DNA of 64,000 nucleotides from Perilla frutescens. Taxonomy: Eukaryota; Streptophyta; Magnoliopsida; Lamiales; Lamiaceae. Both the position numbers and the translations under genes were made by a program. Shown one piece after another: positions 11,501 to 23,205 of this stretch. Within the stretch, counting starts at the first letter, position 1, and each line of letters opens with the position of its first letter. The DNA is taken from NCBI GenBank assembly GCA_026008535.1, contig BRKX01000014.1, positions 51,199,006-51,263,005 of the forward strand, in the 5' to 3' direction. A model generated the notes under the pieces. It had not been told where the DNA came from. It worked only from the letters and a program-made list of their open reading frames with translations, and did no database searches.

Positions 11501-12204
11501 TGACCAACTTCCCCCCCTCACCGATTTCGCATAGGAGATTTGTTGAAAAGAGAGACCCAATATTCTTATAGCTCAGTAAAACGCCTCTGCGAGATAAATG
11601 GGGCAACGCGTTAACCGCTTCATGGAACTAACCGCGCGACTTGAGATTGAGAAAATTTTGAACGATGCAGGTATAATTTTGAATTTTTTTGGGTTTCATA
11701 GCAGAAACGGCCACATGTGAGCTCCGGCGAGCATTGTCGCCGTGAGATCGGTGGTGGAGCCGTGATCCCGGGCTGACCGTTAGTATAAGGCTATTTCGTT
11801 GTCTTTTGGAGAATTAGGGATTTGGGGGGGAATAGAAGTCGAGTTAGTTGTGTTAATTTGGGGATTTTCTGAAATTAGGGTTTCTATAACTCATATGCGC
11901 CTCACATGTTAACTCGCCGTCAGCTGTCAAAATACGCGGGACCAAAATTGCATATGGCTGTCTTCTGGGGCCATTTTGGCTTAAAAAATAAAGAAAGGAC
12001 TAAATTAGCTTAGTTTGGGACCAAAATGAAACGGGGGCATGCTTTGTAGGACCATTTCTGCAATTTTCTCCTAATTGAGCCTAATTTAAACGAAAATCTC
12101 CAAATCCCAAACCCTATATCCCCAAACCCTAAATCTCCAAACCTATTCAAAAAAACACCCGTAAAACTCAACGAAAATCTCAAAATTCCCAAACCCTAAA
12201 TATT

Positions 12205-12530
12205 TTTATTTTACATTTTCAAATTTCCATTTTATTTTTTTATTTTTTAATATTTTATACTTTTTTAATATTTTATATTATTTTTAATTTTTCAAGTAAT
12301 AATTATTTTCGAATTTAAATTAATATTTTGAATATTTCCAATTTTTCTAAAATTAATTTTTAATTTTTTTATTTTACATTTTCAAATTTCCATTCTATTT
12401 TTTTTATTTTTTAATATTTTATACTTTTTTTAATAGTTTATATTATTTTTAATTTTTCATGTAATAATTATTTTCGAATTTAAATTAATATTTTGAATAT
12501 TTCCAATTTTTCTAAAATTATTTTTTTATT
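12205..12530. repeat. Two-copy tandem duplication, ~163-bp unit
   Basis: The unit beginning TTTTACATTTTCAAATTTCC at about 12209 is repeated from about 12372 with few differences. Both units contain GTAATAATTATTTTCGAATT and end in TTTCTAAAATTA. It lies inside Mutator-like element 1 and is very AT-rich and non-coding. Confidence 0.75.
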
Positions 12531-13004
12531 TTTTTATTATTTCATATGATTATTTAATATTTGTAGCTTTTTATTTTTAAGTTCTTAATATTTGAGAAAA
12601 TTAATTAAATAATGATGTAATATAATTATATTTTATAATAAACATATAATATTAAAAATTATAATAGATATTTAAAGAATGCAGGCAGGTGTGAGGCATA
12701 AATGCTCTCCAAACCCCTCCAATTTCTGAGATTTTCCTCCAATTCACTGTTATGAATAATTTTCTGTATGGGACTAAAATTGCAAAATATTTTGGGACTA
12801 AATTTGCATTAACGTTTAACGGCAAATGTGACGGTGATGACCAATTTTGCATATCGTGGTCCAATAGGACCAAATTAGAAGGTTTGGGACCAAAATCGCG
12901 AAGGGACATGTCCTGTGGGACCAGTCTTGCAATTTTCTCGATTTAACAATGGATTAAAAAGGGGCTTGATTCATAGTTAAAAACCTAGTCGCTAGTCAAT
13001 TTAA

Positions 13005-13555
13005 GAGAAAATTTCACTTTTGGTCCCATTGGACACGCCCCTCTCCCCTTTTGGTCCCAGAGCTGTCTGTTTTGGTCCCAATTTTTTTTTTAATGTCAAT
13101 TTTAGTCCTTCCGTGACAGAAAATGTTAAAATTACTGTCAATTTTGGTTCCATAGGAATTTTAATTTCAGCGATAATTTGGGACCAAAAGTGAAATTTTC
13201 AGCGAAATATAAATCCTAAAATGTAATCAGCTATGAACGATTTTTGAGCCGAAAAATTGATCAAATGTTAGATTTGTAAATAGGGGTACTTTTTATTATT
13301 ATTTTTTAATTGGGTTATTTAAAAAAATACTACAATAAAAAAACGATTTAACAACGAATTATAAACTACAATAAAAATGCGATTTAACAACGGATTATAA
13401 TTCGTTTTAAAATACAGACACATTAACAACGGATTAAGATCAAGATATTTAATGACATATTTTTTTATCTCTAACTTAACAAAGAACACACATCGTGTTT
13501 TAATTGTAATTTTTTATTTTTTTATGTTAACGACACAATAACGACATATTTTTTA

Positions 13556-13586
<31 letters not shown>

Positions 13587-14727
13587 TATTTTGCAATTAC
13601 TAATTAATTACAAATATAAATTTTTTTAAATTTTTTATTTATTTTACATGATAATTTTTAATTTTTTTTAATGTTATTAATTTTTTAATTACTATATAAT
13701 TATGAATTTGAAATCAATCTTTTTAATATTATTGATTTTTTATTTATTTTACATTTTACAATTTATTTTATTTTTAATGTTTTAATAATATATATTATTT
13801 TTTAATATTATATATTTTTCAATTAATAATGAATTACGAATATAAATTTTTTAATATTTTTATTTATTTTACTTTATGATTGTTAAAGTTTTTTTAATAT
13901 TATTAATTTTTTAATTACTAATTAATTATGAATTTGAAATTAACTTGTTTAATATTATTAATGTTTTATTTATTTTACATTTTTGATATTATATATATTT
14001 TTTTATTTTTCAATTACTAATTAATTATGAGTATAAATTTTTATTATATTTTTATTAGTTTTACTTTACGATTTTTAAAATTTTATATTACTTTATATAT
14101 ATTTTTATTAGTTTATATTATTTTTAATATTTTGGGCTTGACTTGTAGTGAAAGTTCAAAATGTAGGTATGAAAGTATAATTTTTTCCTAGATTTTTTAC
14201 TTTACATTTTACAAGAATTTAATTATGAAATAATCAACCATAATAATGAATTATTAATTGAAAATAAAAATTAAATATTAAAAATAATTATAAACGCTAA
14301 TTAGATGTGGTGAACGCTCATAAACAATATTGTAAAATTAAATTAAATAAAAAAATTACGTGTATTTAGGGGTGTAAACGAGCCGAGTATCTTCTTGATC
14401 GAACTCGAGCTCGACAGAAAATTAAACTAAATAAAAAAATGGCTTTCTTTTGATTTAGTAGTTGTAATTTGATGATTTGGTGACTAAAAGTGATGATAGT
14501 TTGAATCCTATGGGACTAAAAGTGATAGTTTGAATCCTATGGAACTAAAAGTGGGCGAATTTTTAACAGCCTTTAACAGCCGTTTAAAACTCTGGGACTA
14601 AAAGTGATAGTTTGAATCCTATGGGACTAAAAGTGAGCGAATTTTTAAAAAAAGGACCAAAACAGACACCTCTGGGACCAAAAGGGGAGAGGGGCGTGTC
14701 CTATGGGACCAAAAGTGAAATTTTCTC
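13005..14727. mobile_element. Mutator-like element 3 (10-bp TSD)
   Basis: TIRs of about 70 bp starting GAGAAAATTTCACTTTTGG match at both ends with two or three differences, each holding several TGGTCCC boxes. The exact duplication GTCAATTTAA is at 12995-13004 and 14728-14737. The interior is AT-rich with an AT microsatellite (13562-13586) and several short GGGACTAAAAGTGATAG repeats near the right end. No coding sequence is visible. Confidence 0.8.
13562..13586. repeat. TA microsatellite
   Basis: About twelve uninterrupted TA units inside Mutator-like element 3. Confidence 0.85.
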
Positions 14728-14897
14728 GTCAATTTAACGACAAACACGATGAAAAATTATGTCGTTAAAATTAGTCTCCAAATTGATTGCCATTTTGGTG
14801 AGGTTTTTTATTCAAAATGTCTACAAAGTGTCAATCATGTGTAGTTGGAGGGTGCTATATGTCAATCACCGGACTAAAACTAGTAGTTTTCTTGTAG

Positions 14898-15797
14898 GCC
14901 CGGTAGGAGGAAATCAAGCTTATGAATCTCTTACTACGAACGAGGAAATCTTCATTTCAGCATTCCAGAATTCAAAAACCTAAAGTTCAATTTTTTCAGT
15001 TTTTTCTTCGTTGATTTCAATTTCTTTCATGATAATTTAGTTTTACACTTGTAATTTAGGGTTCATTCTATCCAATTACCGTTTATTAGAAATTGAAATC
15101 AAAGAAAAAAATATGAAGAAAAAACTAAAAAAGTAATTGTACAATGGGGAATGAAGTACGAAATACAAAAGACAACTTCATCATGAGAGCAGGTGAGGCG
15201 AATTACGAAGATTGAATAGAGAATAGAAATGGAGAGGCACAAGTCCAAGTAAACACATCTATATATGCAAAATTTCCAAATATAGAAAGTTCCCACCAAT
15301 TTGGCTTTCCATATCTGGCTTGTAGTTAGCTGTCAACAATTTAGTGTTAATTAGCTAAATGCCATTCAATTTGGCTTTTCCTAATTTATTTTTTTGACTG
15401 TTCCAACTAATTTCTCTTTTAATTTCAGGTCGATTAAAAATGATATATAATTGAGTCTAAGATTTTTCCTATCAGTGGCATCAGGAATATACACTTTTAA
15501 TTTTTTGATTTTTTTTATATTAATGAATAAGATTCAAAAAGTACTGTTTGGGGGACCTAATTAGTCACGAGATGGACAGTTTTTTATTTTTTTAATCATG
15601 GACGTTTATCAATAAAACTCAAATTGTAACCTGATGATAGGCTGGAAAATGTTATGATTGAAATATGGTGTCGTAAAAAATCCAAAAATAAGTTGAATAT
15701 AGATAAATGGTTGGCAAAGATGGAGGCTTAATATTTTGTATATGTTGAATTTATATGGTTGTGATCAAGCGTAGCGTAAATCTTGGCACTGCCTAAC
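14898..15797. other. AT-rich spacer, no gene seen
   Basis: It contains decayed relatives of the 7651 foldback arm around 15040-15080. The longest frames are short and lack motifs. Nothing else could be supported. Confidence 0.5.
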
Positions 15798-16309
15798 TGA
15801 TGCATCCCCTAATTATAATATCTAATAGTATTGATTTATGGTTTGATTTATTTACTTTAGTTAGTTTGCATTATTAGGATACTCTGCCTTGTTTAGATTA
15901 TTAGGGTTTCTTTTTTATAAGTTGTATTCCAATTAATCAAATTCATTATCACAAATAATACTTCAAGTTTGTCATTTTTGGAGTTGGGTATTCGCTCGAA
16001 GAATACCCTACCCGATACAGTCCCAAATTAGAGAAAATTTCACTTTTGGTCCCACAGGACACACCTCAGTTCGATTTTGGTTCCGATACTATCATTTTTG
16101 GTCCCAAATAGAGAAAAATCGATTTTCGTCCCGCTTTTGACTTAAAAATCATGGGACCAAAATTGATAATCTTAAACCTATGGGACTAAAATTGAACGAT
16201 TTTTTTTAAAAAAATGGTCAAAATTGATAGTATCGGGACCAAAATTGAACTGAGATGTATCCTATGGGACTAAAAGTGAAATTTTCTCTCCCAAATTAGG
16301 GTCGTATCA
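15798..16309 (+). repeat. Small TG..CA repeat (TRIM/solo-LTR-like), copy 1, split by MULE 4
   Basis: Outside the inserted element, about 244 bp run from TGATGCATCCCC to GGGTCGTATCA. The same sequence occurs in opposite orientation at 26073-26350 (TGATACGTCCCC .. GGATCATGTCA). Both copies contain GAAGAATACCCTA-like and CCGATAC motifs. TG..CA termini suggest a short LTR, but flanking target duplications do not match, so the class is unsure. Confidence 0.5.
16031..16288. mobile_element. Mutator-like element 4, 258-bp MITE form (10-bp TSD)
   Basis: Long TIRs starting GAGAAAATTTCACTTTTGG / GAGAAAATTTCACTTTTAG fill most of the element. The exact duplication TCCCAAATTA is at 16021-16030 and 16289-16298. 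Same family architecture as elements 1-3 (spaced TGGTCCC boxes). It is clearly non-autonomous. Confidence 0.85.
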
Positions 16310-16867
16310 TTATTATTGGATATAATTTAGACAATGAGTAAAGAAAGTGATGATTTAATTTTCGAAATTTCAGTGGCTTCTTGAGAGTAAAATGGATTTA
16401 AATGATCAACTTCATTCCTAAGCTCCCTTTTTGTGTACGAGGAAAATCATGGAATGGTGCTGAGTTGAGGAGATCAAGAAGTTGTATAAATGTATACTAT
16501 TACTATCAAAATGAATTTTCTAACAAAAATTAAAGTGAAGTATATCCATACTTGGGAACTTGATGCAAATTAAAGTTGTTTTTCAGCTTCAATGTGTTGT
16601 AGAACTTAATAAAAATTGGTCAAATATAATTGTTTGGAAGGGGTGAGATTTGTTTTTTACTTGCACGTTAGCTGTTTGATGAAAGTTGGTTTCAAGTATG
16701 AAAGAGTATAGTCATGAAAACAACTTGAGATATAGCTAGATGGTTGTGAAAATAGGATTGCAACACGAAGTAAAAAGTAAATTTCTCATTAAGTAAATTC
16801 ATCAAACAAGTGGCGAGTATGGATTCACATCACACCTCTCTAATCATATATAAACACCCAAGAAATT

Positions 16868-17540
16868 CCAACAATCATGGAAGGGTTATAGAAGTTTCAT
16901 TCGGTATTAATTGGCTTTAATTTGTGGGAAATACGACTCCAAACTCTAATTAATTAATATGCGATTTAGGGAATTCAAATTTAAGCTATTTCCTGACTAT
17001 AATCATCATAAGATAAGAAAATTTATGTTCTTTACGAAAGCTGCTTTTTATATATAGTACATAAAAAACAAAATGTCCTTCACATTTTTTATTTTTATTT
17101 TTGAGGGAAAAATGTCCTTCACTAAAATTAAGTGAAAGAAACAACTATTTAGCTTAAACATTATGCTAGATTTGTTCATTGTCTGGAAGCGGATGGGGTG
17201 GGAATGTGGAATGTCTTCCAAAACAAATATTTTGATTGTTTATTCCTATTTTCATCAAACCTTATATTGTACTGCAAAATAATGACATGAAAAAAGAAAT
17301 TTAGTCCCGATTTTGTAGATACTATACATTTAATGATAGATATATACTATCAAGAGTCAACCTTCGATTTGTACACTTACATAAGTATATATAATATGGG
17401 TATTATGCATCTTTTGCATTGATTAATTTATGAAGTTGAAGTTATTACAATCTTCGATTTTGCGTTCAAAATTTTGAATTTTCAAAACCCCAAATTTGAG
17501 ATCTTTGATTTCACCAAACATTTTTCAAACTAAAGCATAC
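16868..17540. repeat. NB-LRR-upstream repeat, copy 4
   Basis: It begins with ATCATGGAAGGGTTATAGAAG and follows copies 2 and 3 to AATGTCTTCCAAAACAAA at 17226. It then continues in weaker similarity to 19435-19475 and to both flanks of the solo LTR at 19535-20917, and its GATCTTTGATTTCACC stretch resembles 22398. It is non-coding. Confidence 0.6.
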
Positions 17541-18697
17541 CATCATATGTTTCACCTTGTGATTGTCTGTTCCTCTCGACGAAGTGGTGTTTCAAAAGGT
17601 TGTAGAATTAATTTGGACTGAAACTTTATTTATGAAGGAAAATGTTCTCGTAGAAAATAATTGGGGAATAAATTTTGACATTATCCCTATTAAAAATAAA
17701 AAGAGGTTTCACTTAAAATTTTAACCCTAGCTAAATTCCTTCAAATCTTAATCCATCTCATTATTACAAAAATTACGCAGTTCTTTAACTTGACATAAGA
17801 GGACTAAAAATTCAATCTTGTGGAACTGAGGATTGTCAAGAAGAATATGATGAGTTATAACCTTTAGGGGTAAAATTGAGATTTTGTTTGAGAGAGTAAA
17901 ATTGAGATTTTGAAAGCGTTTTAATTGTAATTAATTACAGGGCAGGGTTGTAGATGTAATTAACTTCTACTTTGCAAATAATAGATAAAACACCCAATTA
18001 ATTTTACACATATATACAAATTAATTAAGTGGAACATTGTTTTGGTATATATGGTATATATGGAATTCTCTTCTTCACAAAAATTCAAATTAATTATAAA
18101 TTGTCACTTGAAAATATGTCATAAGGTATATTTTGGAAAACTTGGTCGCTACCCTTCTTGTAGTGTCAAATTTTACCCATGGTAAAGTTCACGTTCATAC
18201 CATCCTCAAGGGTAGTGCTTTAGTTTTCCAAAAATATACATGATCCCATATTTTCACTTGATAATCATATGGCAATATATATAAAAAATGAGTGTCTCAA
18301 TATTATTTTTGAACAGATCATATTGTGGTTACAAACTTTTACAATATCATGTGAGGAATATATTAACTGATAAAAAATCATATATATCACTGTCGTACAT
18401 GATCCGAGCTAGTACTGATGAGTGATCGAGCTCAAACATGCCACTTCTAATGAATTTATAGCCTATATTGAACAGAAGAATCTGATAAAGGTAATTAATT
18501 CATCTATACACGAGTTCTGAATTAGGCCACCCAAATGTTTGATGAATGTCCTAAGAGAGGATTTTTTTTTATGATTTTATTAAGGTAATTTGATTTTTAT
18601 TGGATAATGTACTAAGAAATGTAGAGTGAAACTATGTAGTGATAGGGGATTTAAAATGAACACCTCTGCTATCATTGTTATAACAATATTTAAATAG
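17541..18697. other. AT-rich spacer with a small foldback
   Basis: No gene or RNA could be supported. The only structure recognised is the imperfect inverted repeat at 18125-18239. Confidence 0.5.
18125..18239. repeat. Imperfect inverted repeat
   Basis: GGTATATTTTGGAAAACT followed by GCTACCCTT at the left is mirrored by AGGGTAGTGC and AGTTTTCCAAAAATATAC at the right, forming a ~35-bp-arm hairpin. Possible MITE; family unknown. Confidence 0.5.
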
Positions 18698-19052
18698 AAG
18701 TCAAAGAAACAACTATTTAGCTTAAACCTTAGTGTTGGATTTGTCCACTATCTGGAAGCAGATGAGGTGGGAATGTGGAATGTCTTCCAAAACAAACAAG
18801 GGTCGAAACTACGTCGATCTTGTGTTTCCCAAGCTACTAATTTTAGCTCTATTAAACTGCAATCATTAACAGCTAAAAATCATATAACCTACAAGTGGAA
18901 GTGGAAGGAAGGACTAACCTTTTCAATGACTAATGAAGTGGAAAATATTATCCCAAGCTTGCACGTTAAAAGGCAAAAAGCCTCAAATCAAAGCCAGTTC
19001 CTTAAGTATTTGCGGCGGGAGCCTTTATGTTTCGACCAAGCTAGCTCATTGC

Positions 19053-19086
<34 letters not shown>

Positions 19087-19475
19087 GAGGGAAGATACTG
19101 AGTTACAGAGGAGAGGGGGGAATTGAGAAATCGAAGAGTGAGGAAATTCTTCCCTAGCTACCACCGGTTTACAGCTACTAACACACTAATTAAAAATTAA
19201 TAAATTATATTTGGGTAGGTGAGTGAAACGTAGTAGATGGAGAGAGAGATAGAAAGTGGTAGGTGCGTCAGGTGAGTGAAACGGAGGAGAGAGAGAGAGA
19301 GAGAGAGAGAGGAACCATGTGAGTGAATTGGAGAGAAAAGAGAAAGCAATATAACAATACGATCTGTAATGTTGATAAACAATAAAGAGCATATTTACCA
19401 TTGACTTCGTATTTTGTTTCTTAGTATGTTTATAGCATATTTTAATGTTAATTCCTATTTTTATTAAACCATGAC
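18698..19475. repeat. NB-LRR-upstream repeat, copy 5
   Basis: It shares with copy 3 the order AACAACTATTTAGCTTAAAC, GGAATGTGGAATGTCTTCCA, AAGGAAGGACTAACC, CCTTTATGTTTCGACCAAGC, GA tract (about 19054-19082; second tract 19290-19312) and AACAATAAAGAGCA. A 119-codon plus-strand frame crosses it but is only the GA tract and repeat read through. Its continuation is interrupted by the solo LTR at 19535. Confidence 0.6.
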
Positions 19476-19534
19476 AGCAATATTGCAGACACGACACGTG
19501 AAGAGTTGACTTAAGGAAATTTACGGTTGCAAGC

Positions 19535-20917
19535 TGATCGACCATTTATTCAACTAGAAATCAAACTGCAAGTGTACGGTGCAATTATAGCAAATACAGC
19601 AAGCAAGAGTATCGTATCCACGGAGATTAAGTAATTCAACCCTAAGTACTATGACATCAATTAACCTACACTATCTAGACGAACCAAGAATCAAGATATG
19701 AATTATAATTAAATAAATTAAAATCAAACTTCAACAATTAAAATGAAATGCAATGAACCAAAGATCACAAGTCAAGAATAAATCAATTAAACGAGAGAAT
19801 CCTAGGGAGTCAATTTCATTGACTAATCAACACAATTAATAAATTCACTTAATGTTCATTACAACTCAAGTTCTATTAAGACGATCACTTAAATAATTTA
19901 AACCCCCTCTCGAAGCATTTAAATCATAAAACCAACGTCTCCGTTCAATTCCTAATTTGCAACTCTGGCAAGTTCTCAAGATCAAAAGTCCTCACTCTTA
20001 ATCTCAAATCTCTCGATTCTATTAATTAAGGTGTTAATTGTTCCCAATCACCCATTCAACCTCATCTGTCGAATGTTGGAATAATGCATAAAATCAATCC
20101 AATTGATGGCCAGTTAACGGAAAGGATTAAACACAAGAACAATTAAAATAGAACAAGGTCTAAACATTAAGATCAAACTCAAATATGCATCATAGTCAAT
20201 TACTTTCAATCCCTAGAATCCAAGATATTTAGCTAGCCATGGTGAATAAAAAGAACATAAAATATCCAGTACAATTCATGATTAAAATTCGACAAAGACT
20301 AAATAAACCCGGAGGTAGAATTTCGGCTTGTCTTGATCAATTCTTGAACTCTTCTTGAATGCACTCCTCTTGATCTTCTCTTCAATTGTGTCTTTAGGGT
20401 TTGGGGTGTGTTATTGTGTGTCAAAATCGCCAGAAAATAGCCATTTTATATATGGGATGAATTTGGGAAGAAGTAGAAATCGCACAAGGTAAGTTGAAGA
20501 AGTTGGAAAAATCACGCCTCTTCGTGCACGGGCCGTGCACTCGTTGGTGTGTGGCCGCACGGTCCGTGAGCCACCTTCTGGACTCAGATTGAAATTTCTT
20601 CACGGCCGCACGGGCCGTGCGTCAACTTCTGATGCCCGACATTCTTCATCGTTTTGCTCTGTTCTCGCTCGTTTCTCATCCGATTGACTTGATTCAAGTT
20701 GCAGCGTGATCCTCACTCGATCCTCTATCTTTGTAGGTACTTTTCAAGCTCAAATTCATCTCATACAATATTTGGCACTAAATCCCTTCAAAATGAGCAA
20801 AAACGTGACACTGCACAAAATATGGAAAACTAAACGCAACTTGTTAACTTATGCAGACAATGCTCATCAAATACCATCTAAATGATCTTCAAAACCATGA
20901 AAACCATGGGTTTATCA
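19535..20917 (-). mobile_element. Solo LTR of an Athila/Tat-type Ty3/gypsy element
   Basis: 1,383 bp with TG..CA ends (TGATAAACCCATGG on the minus strand, GGTCGATCA at the other end) and an exact 5-bp duplication CAAGC (19530-19534, 20918-20922). Joining the flanks restores similarity with the related block near 17300, which supports the insertion. On the minus strand it reads like Athila/Tat LTRs, with a TATATAAAATGG-type promoter near 20450. It contains GC-rich near-palindromes GCACGGGCCGTGC and variants (20520-20620). No internal domain remains. Confidence 0.75.
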
Positions 20918-20949
20918 CAAGCTTGAACCCGACTTTGTTGATACAACAC

Positions 20950-22405
20950 ATTTAATAATATGGAAAAGTTACATTTTACTCCCTTTTGTATTTGTCCACG
21001 AGCATTTTAATCTATGTTTATATTTTTTATCCAAACTGATACATTAACTATTTTAAATATCTCATTTGATCCTTTTCTTGCTCCTTTAACAGACGGAAGT
21101 TAATAATATTTGTTAAAACACACACTTTTTCTCACACACTTAGATCATTTCACTTTTCTTTATTTTTTATTTTGTCCCTCAGTCTTGATCCTCACCATTT
21201 TGAATTGTTTTTGAAAAATTATAATCCATGTTATTATGTGTTTAAGATTAGTGCATGCATGTGTTCTTGAGAGTGATCGATACGAACAGAATCAAGAACA
21301 AGTAAATAAAAAGCAGTAAAAGTACGCACGAGATTGATAATCCAGTTCGATTAACCAACCTACTCTAGGAGGACTTCGCCCAAATTTGAAGATTCGTCCA
21401 CTACTCCTACGTGAAGACTATTGGATCTTACACATACAGGACTACCTCCTTATGCTGCCCTTTCTTACAATACGAACTCTTTGATGAACGAAAGCGATCC
21501 CCTCATAACCGTGACACTAGAGTCTCTCTAACTACCCAAGACTTCAACTTATAATCTCTCCCTAGATTACGTATAAAAACGGATAAAATATCCCTCATGT
21601 TTTACTCAAAAACACTCAATGCTAGACTACCACGTTGAACAGTTTAAAGAACAACTGCTAACTATTACAATTATCACAAACCAACGACTCTCAAATACTA
21701 AACCCTGAGAATCAAATATGGGGGACGAACCACCGATCTTCAAGAGAATCGGCCTTCTTATATTTTCACACTTCTTATTGACTTGATCTCCAATCGTCAT
21801 GAACTTGGAAGGTGAATTAGGGTATGTGATTCTTTCCATATTGGTGTAGATGTCTTCCATGTTGTTGAGGGTCTAAATCAGCTCTATATCTACTCCATAA
21901 GGTAGCTAAAACAATCAATCATTGCTTCCCAAACAGATCCAAACCGGATCTTCTTTCGCAAGGAAACTACCATAATTAAACTGTCGGAAGCTCCTGCAAC
22001 ATCAGTGGGAACAGTTTACCAACCGTGTTTTTACTTTGCACATCGAAATCAGCTCATTACTTCAGGAACATATCCTCGAACACTTCGTCGAACATAAATC
22101 GTCAAAACAAACTTAGTCCTCCTAAATGGCACTAACAATTTTAATCTCCATCATCGTTGGACTCCAGCAAGGACTATTGGATTTCTGTGAGTATTTTGAA
22201 TTATAAAATTTTAAATTAATTGTGTTTAATTCATATGTGTGTAAAAATGTGCGTTACTGTGTGAAATGATCCATTTAATGATCCATTTAATGGATGTTAT
22301 TAACATTCGGCTTCATTTGTCTGTTAAAGGAGAAAAGTGGGGCAATTTGATATATTTAAACTAGTTAAGGTATCGATTTGAACCAAAAGAAAAAATAGGG
22401 ATCTT
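20950..22405. mobile_element. Imperfect long-TIR element, interrupted by a solo LTR
   Basis: The left arm (about 20985-21160; CTCCTTTAACAGACGGAAG, ACATTAACTATTTTAAATAT, TTAGATCATTTCAC) is matched in inverted orientation by the right arm (about 22230-22395). The arms are diverged and I could not define ends or a target duplication. Class unknown. Confidence 0.4.
21239..22137 (-). mobile_element. Probable Ty1/copia solo LTR
   Basis: About 899 bp with TGTTAGTGCC at the minus-strand start and GCACTAATCTTAAACA at its end, so TG..CA with short inverted tips. The composition near 21330 (GATAATCCAGTTCGATTAACC, CCTACTCTAGGAGGACTTCG) is typical of copia LTRs. The 5-bp flanks do not match, so the exact ends are tentative. 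Confidence 0.45.
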
Positions 22406-22589
22406 TGATTTCACTTATTATTTTTCGGATAACAGCATAGCATGGTGTTTCTTAAATTTCAAGGGTTCCAAAAATATATTTCAAGTTAAAAACAACTATA
22501 AGTTTTGAAAAGTTTGTCGACTATCCTTTGATAATTAAATCTAGTCTAGAAAATAAAATGTAATATTCGAAAATTTGTTCACCACTTTG

Positions 22590-22747
22590 AAAAATATTTA
22601 ACAACGGATTTTTCCGTCTTTAAGGTAGCGAGGGAAAAATCCATCGCCATGTCCGTCCCCAATATAATCTGCCACCATTTCGTCGCCCGTAATGAAAAAT
22701 GGATTATGTGACTATTTTCGTTGCCCGATTTGTGTTTTCTTGTAATG
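22590..22747. mobile_element. CACTA element end fragment
   Basis: CGGATTTTTCCGTC and CGTCGCCCG motifs lead to GTGTTTTCTTGTAATG, a one-base variant of a CACTA right terminus (TTCTTGTAGTG). The matching left end was not found. Confidence 0.4.
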
Positions 22748-23205
22748 ATATAATTGAGTTTGAAATATTATTTTACGTGCAATTGGTTTATCAACCACAT
22801 CCATTTGGCCGTTATGTAAAATTTTTTTATCTCAGAAGGTAAATTACATATTTTTCACTATGCCCTAACAAAGTCGACATATAGGCTCATTTGACCGCTC
22901 GTTTGACCCTACATCGATCCAGCATTGCGCCTGTTGAAAAATTGAATGTAAAAAATTAAATCACAATTTATTTTATCCAATTTTTTATGATCGGGTTATT
23001 TAATTTTGAAGGAATTAAATAGCGTACGATTGTTCTATATTTGTAGTAGATAATCGCAGTATTTTTATTTTCTCAAATCCGATTTTCGATGAGTGAGAAA
23101 TTAATGATTGAAATCGGTCACACGATTGAGCATTTATGGTGTGTGGAAAAATATGCTCAAGGCACATTTAATGATCCCACAAAAATTTCTTAACCTAGTT
23201 CATAA

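Larger units (their letters stand above)
10215..12070. mobile_element. Mutator-like element 2, nested, carries gene fragments (Pack-MULE)
   Basis: Nearly perfect TIRs of about 70 bp (GAGAAAATTGCAGAAATGGT at both ends) are flanked by the exact 10-bp duplication CTAATTGAGC (10205-10214 and 12071-12080), which lies inside element 1. The interior is far richer in GC than the surroundings and contains a recognisable PPR gene fragment on the minus strand plus another coding-like stretch on the plus strand. No transposase is present. Capture of host exons by a non-autonomous MULE is the simplest reading. Confidence 0.8.
9980..12939. mobile_element. Mutator-like element 1 (GAGAAAATT TIR, 10-bp TSD)
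   Basis: Terminal inverted repeats of more than 50 bp start GAGAAAATTGCAAGACTGG at both ends, with TGGTCCC boxes inside. The exact 10-bp direct repeat GATTTAACAA flanks it (9970-9979 and 12940-12949). Long TIRs plus 9-11-bp duplications are typical of MULEs. There is no transposase. Without the nested element it is about 1.1 kb, mainly AT-rich DNA with a duplicated segment at 12205-12530. Confidence 0.8.
9905..14897. mobile_element. Decayed CACTA-like element hosting nested MULEs
   Basis: It begins with CACTAAAAACATGTTTTAGCGAC and keeps subterminal TTTAGCGAC/GTCGC-type motifs like those of the clearer CACTA element at 23206-24578. Between the inserted Mutator-like elements the remaining sequence (CCTAGTCGCTAGTCAATTTAA, then GTCAATTTAACGAC) is of the same kind. 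The proposed right end TTTTCTTGTAG at about 14887-14897 lacks the final TG, and similar sequence with the same flank occurs at 25620, so this boundary is uncertain. No transposase gene is visible. Confidence 0.4.

Noticed and set aside
18767..19126. 119-codon plus-strand frame
   Set aside because: It crosses the duplicated upstream block and a GA microsatellite (Arg-Glu repeat) and has no domain; copy 3 of the same block does not keep the frame.
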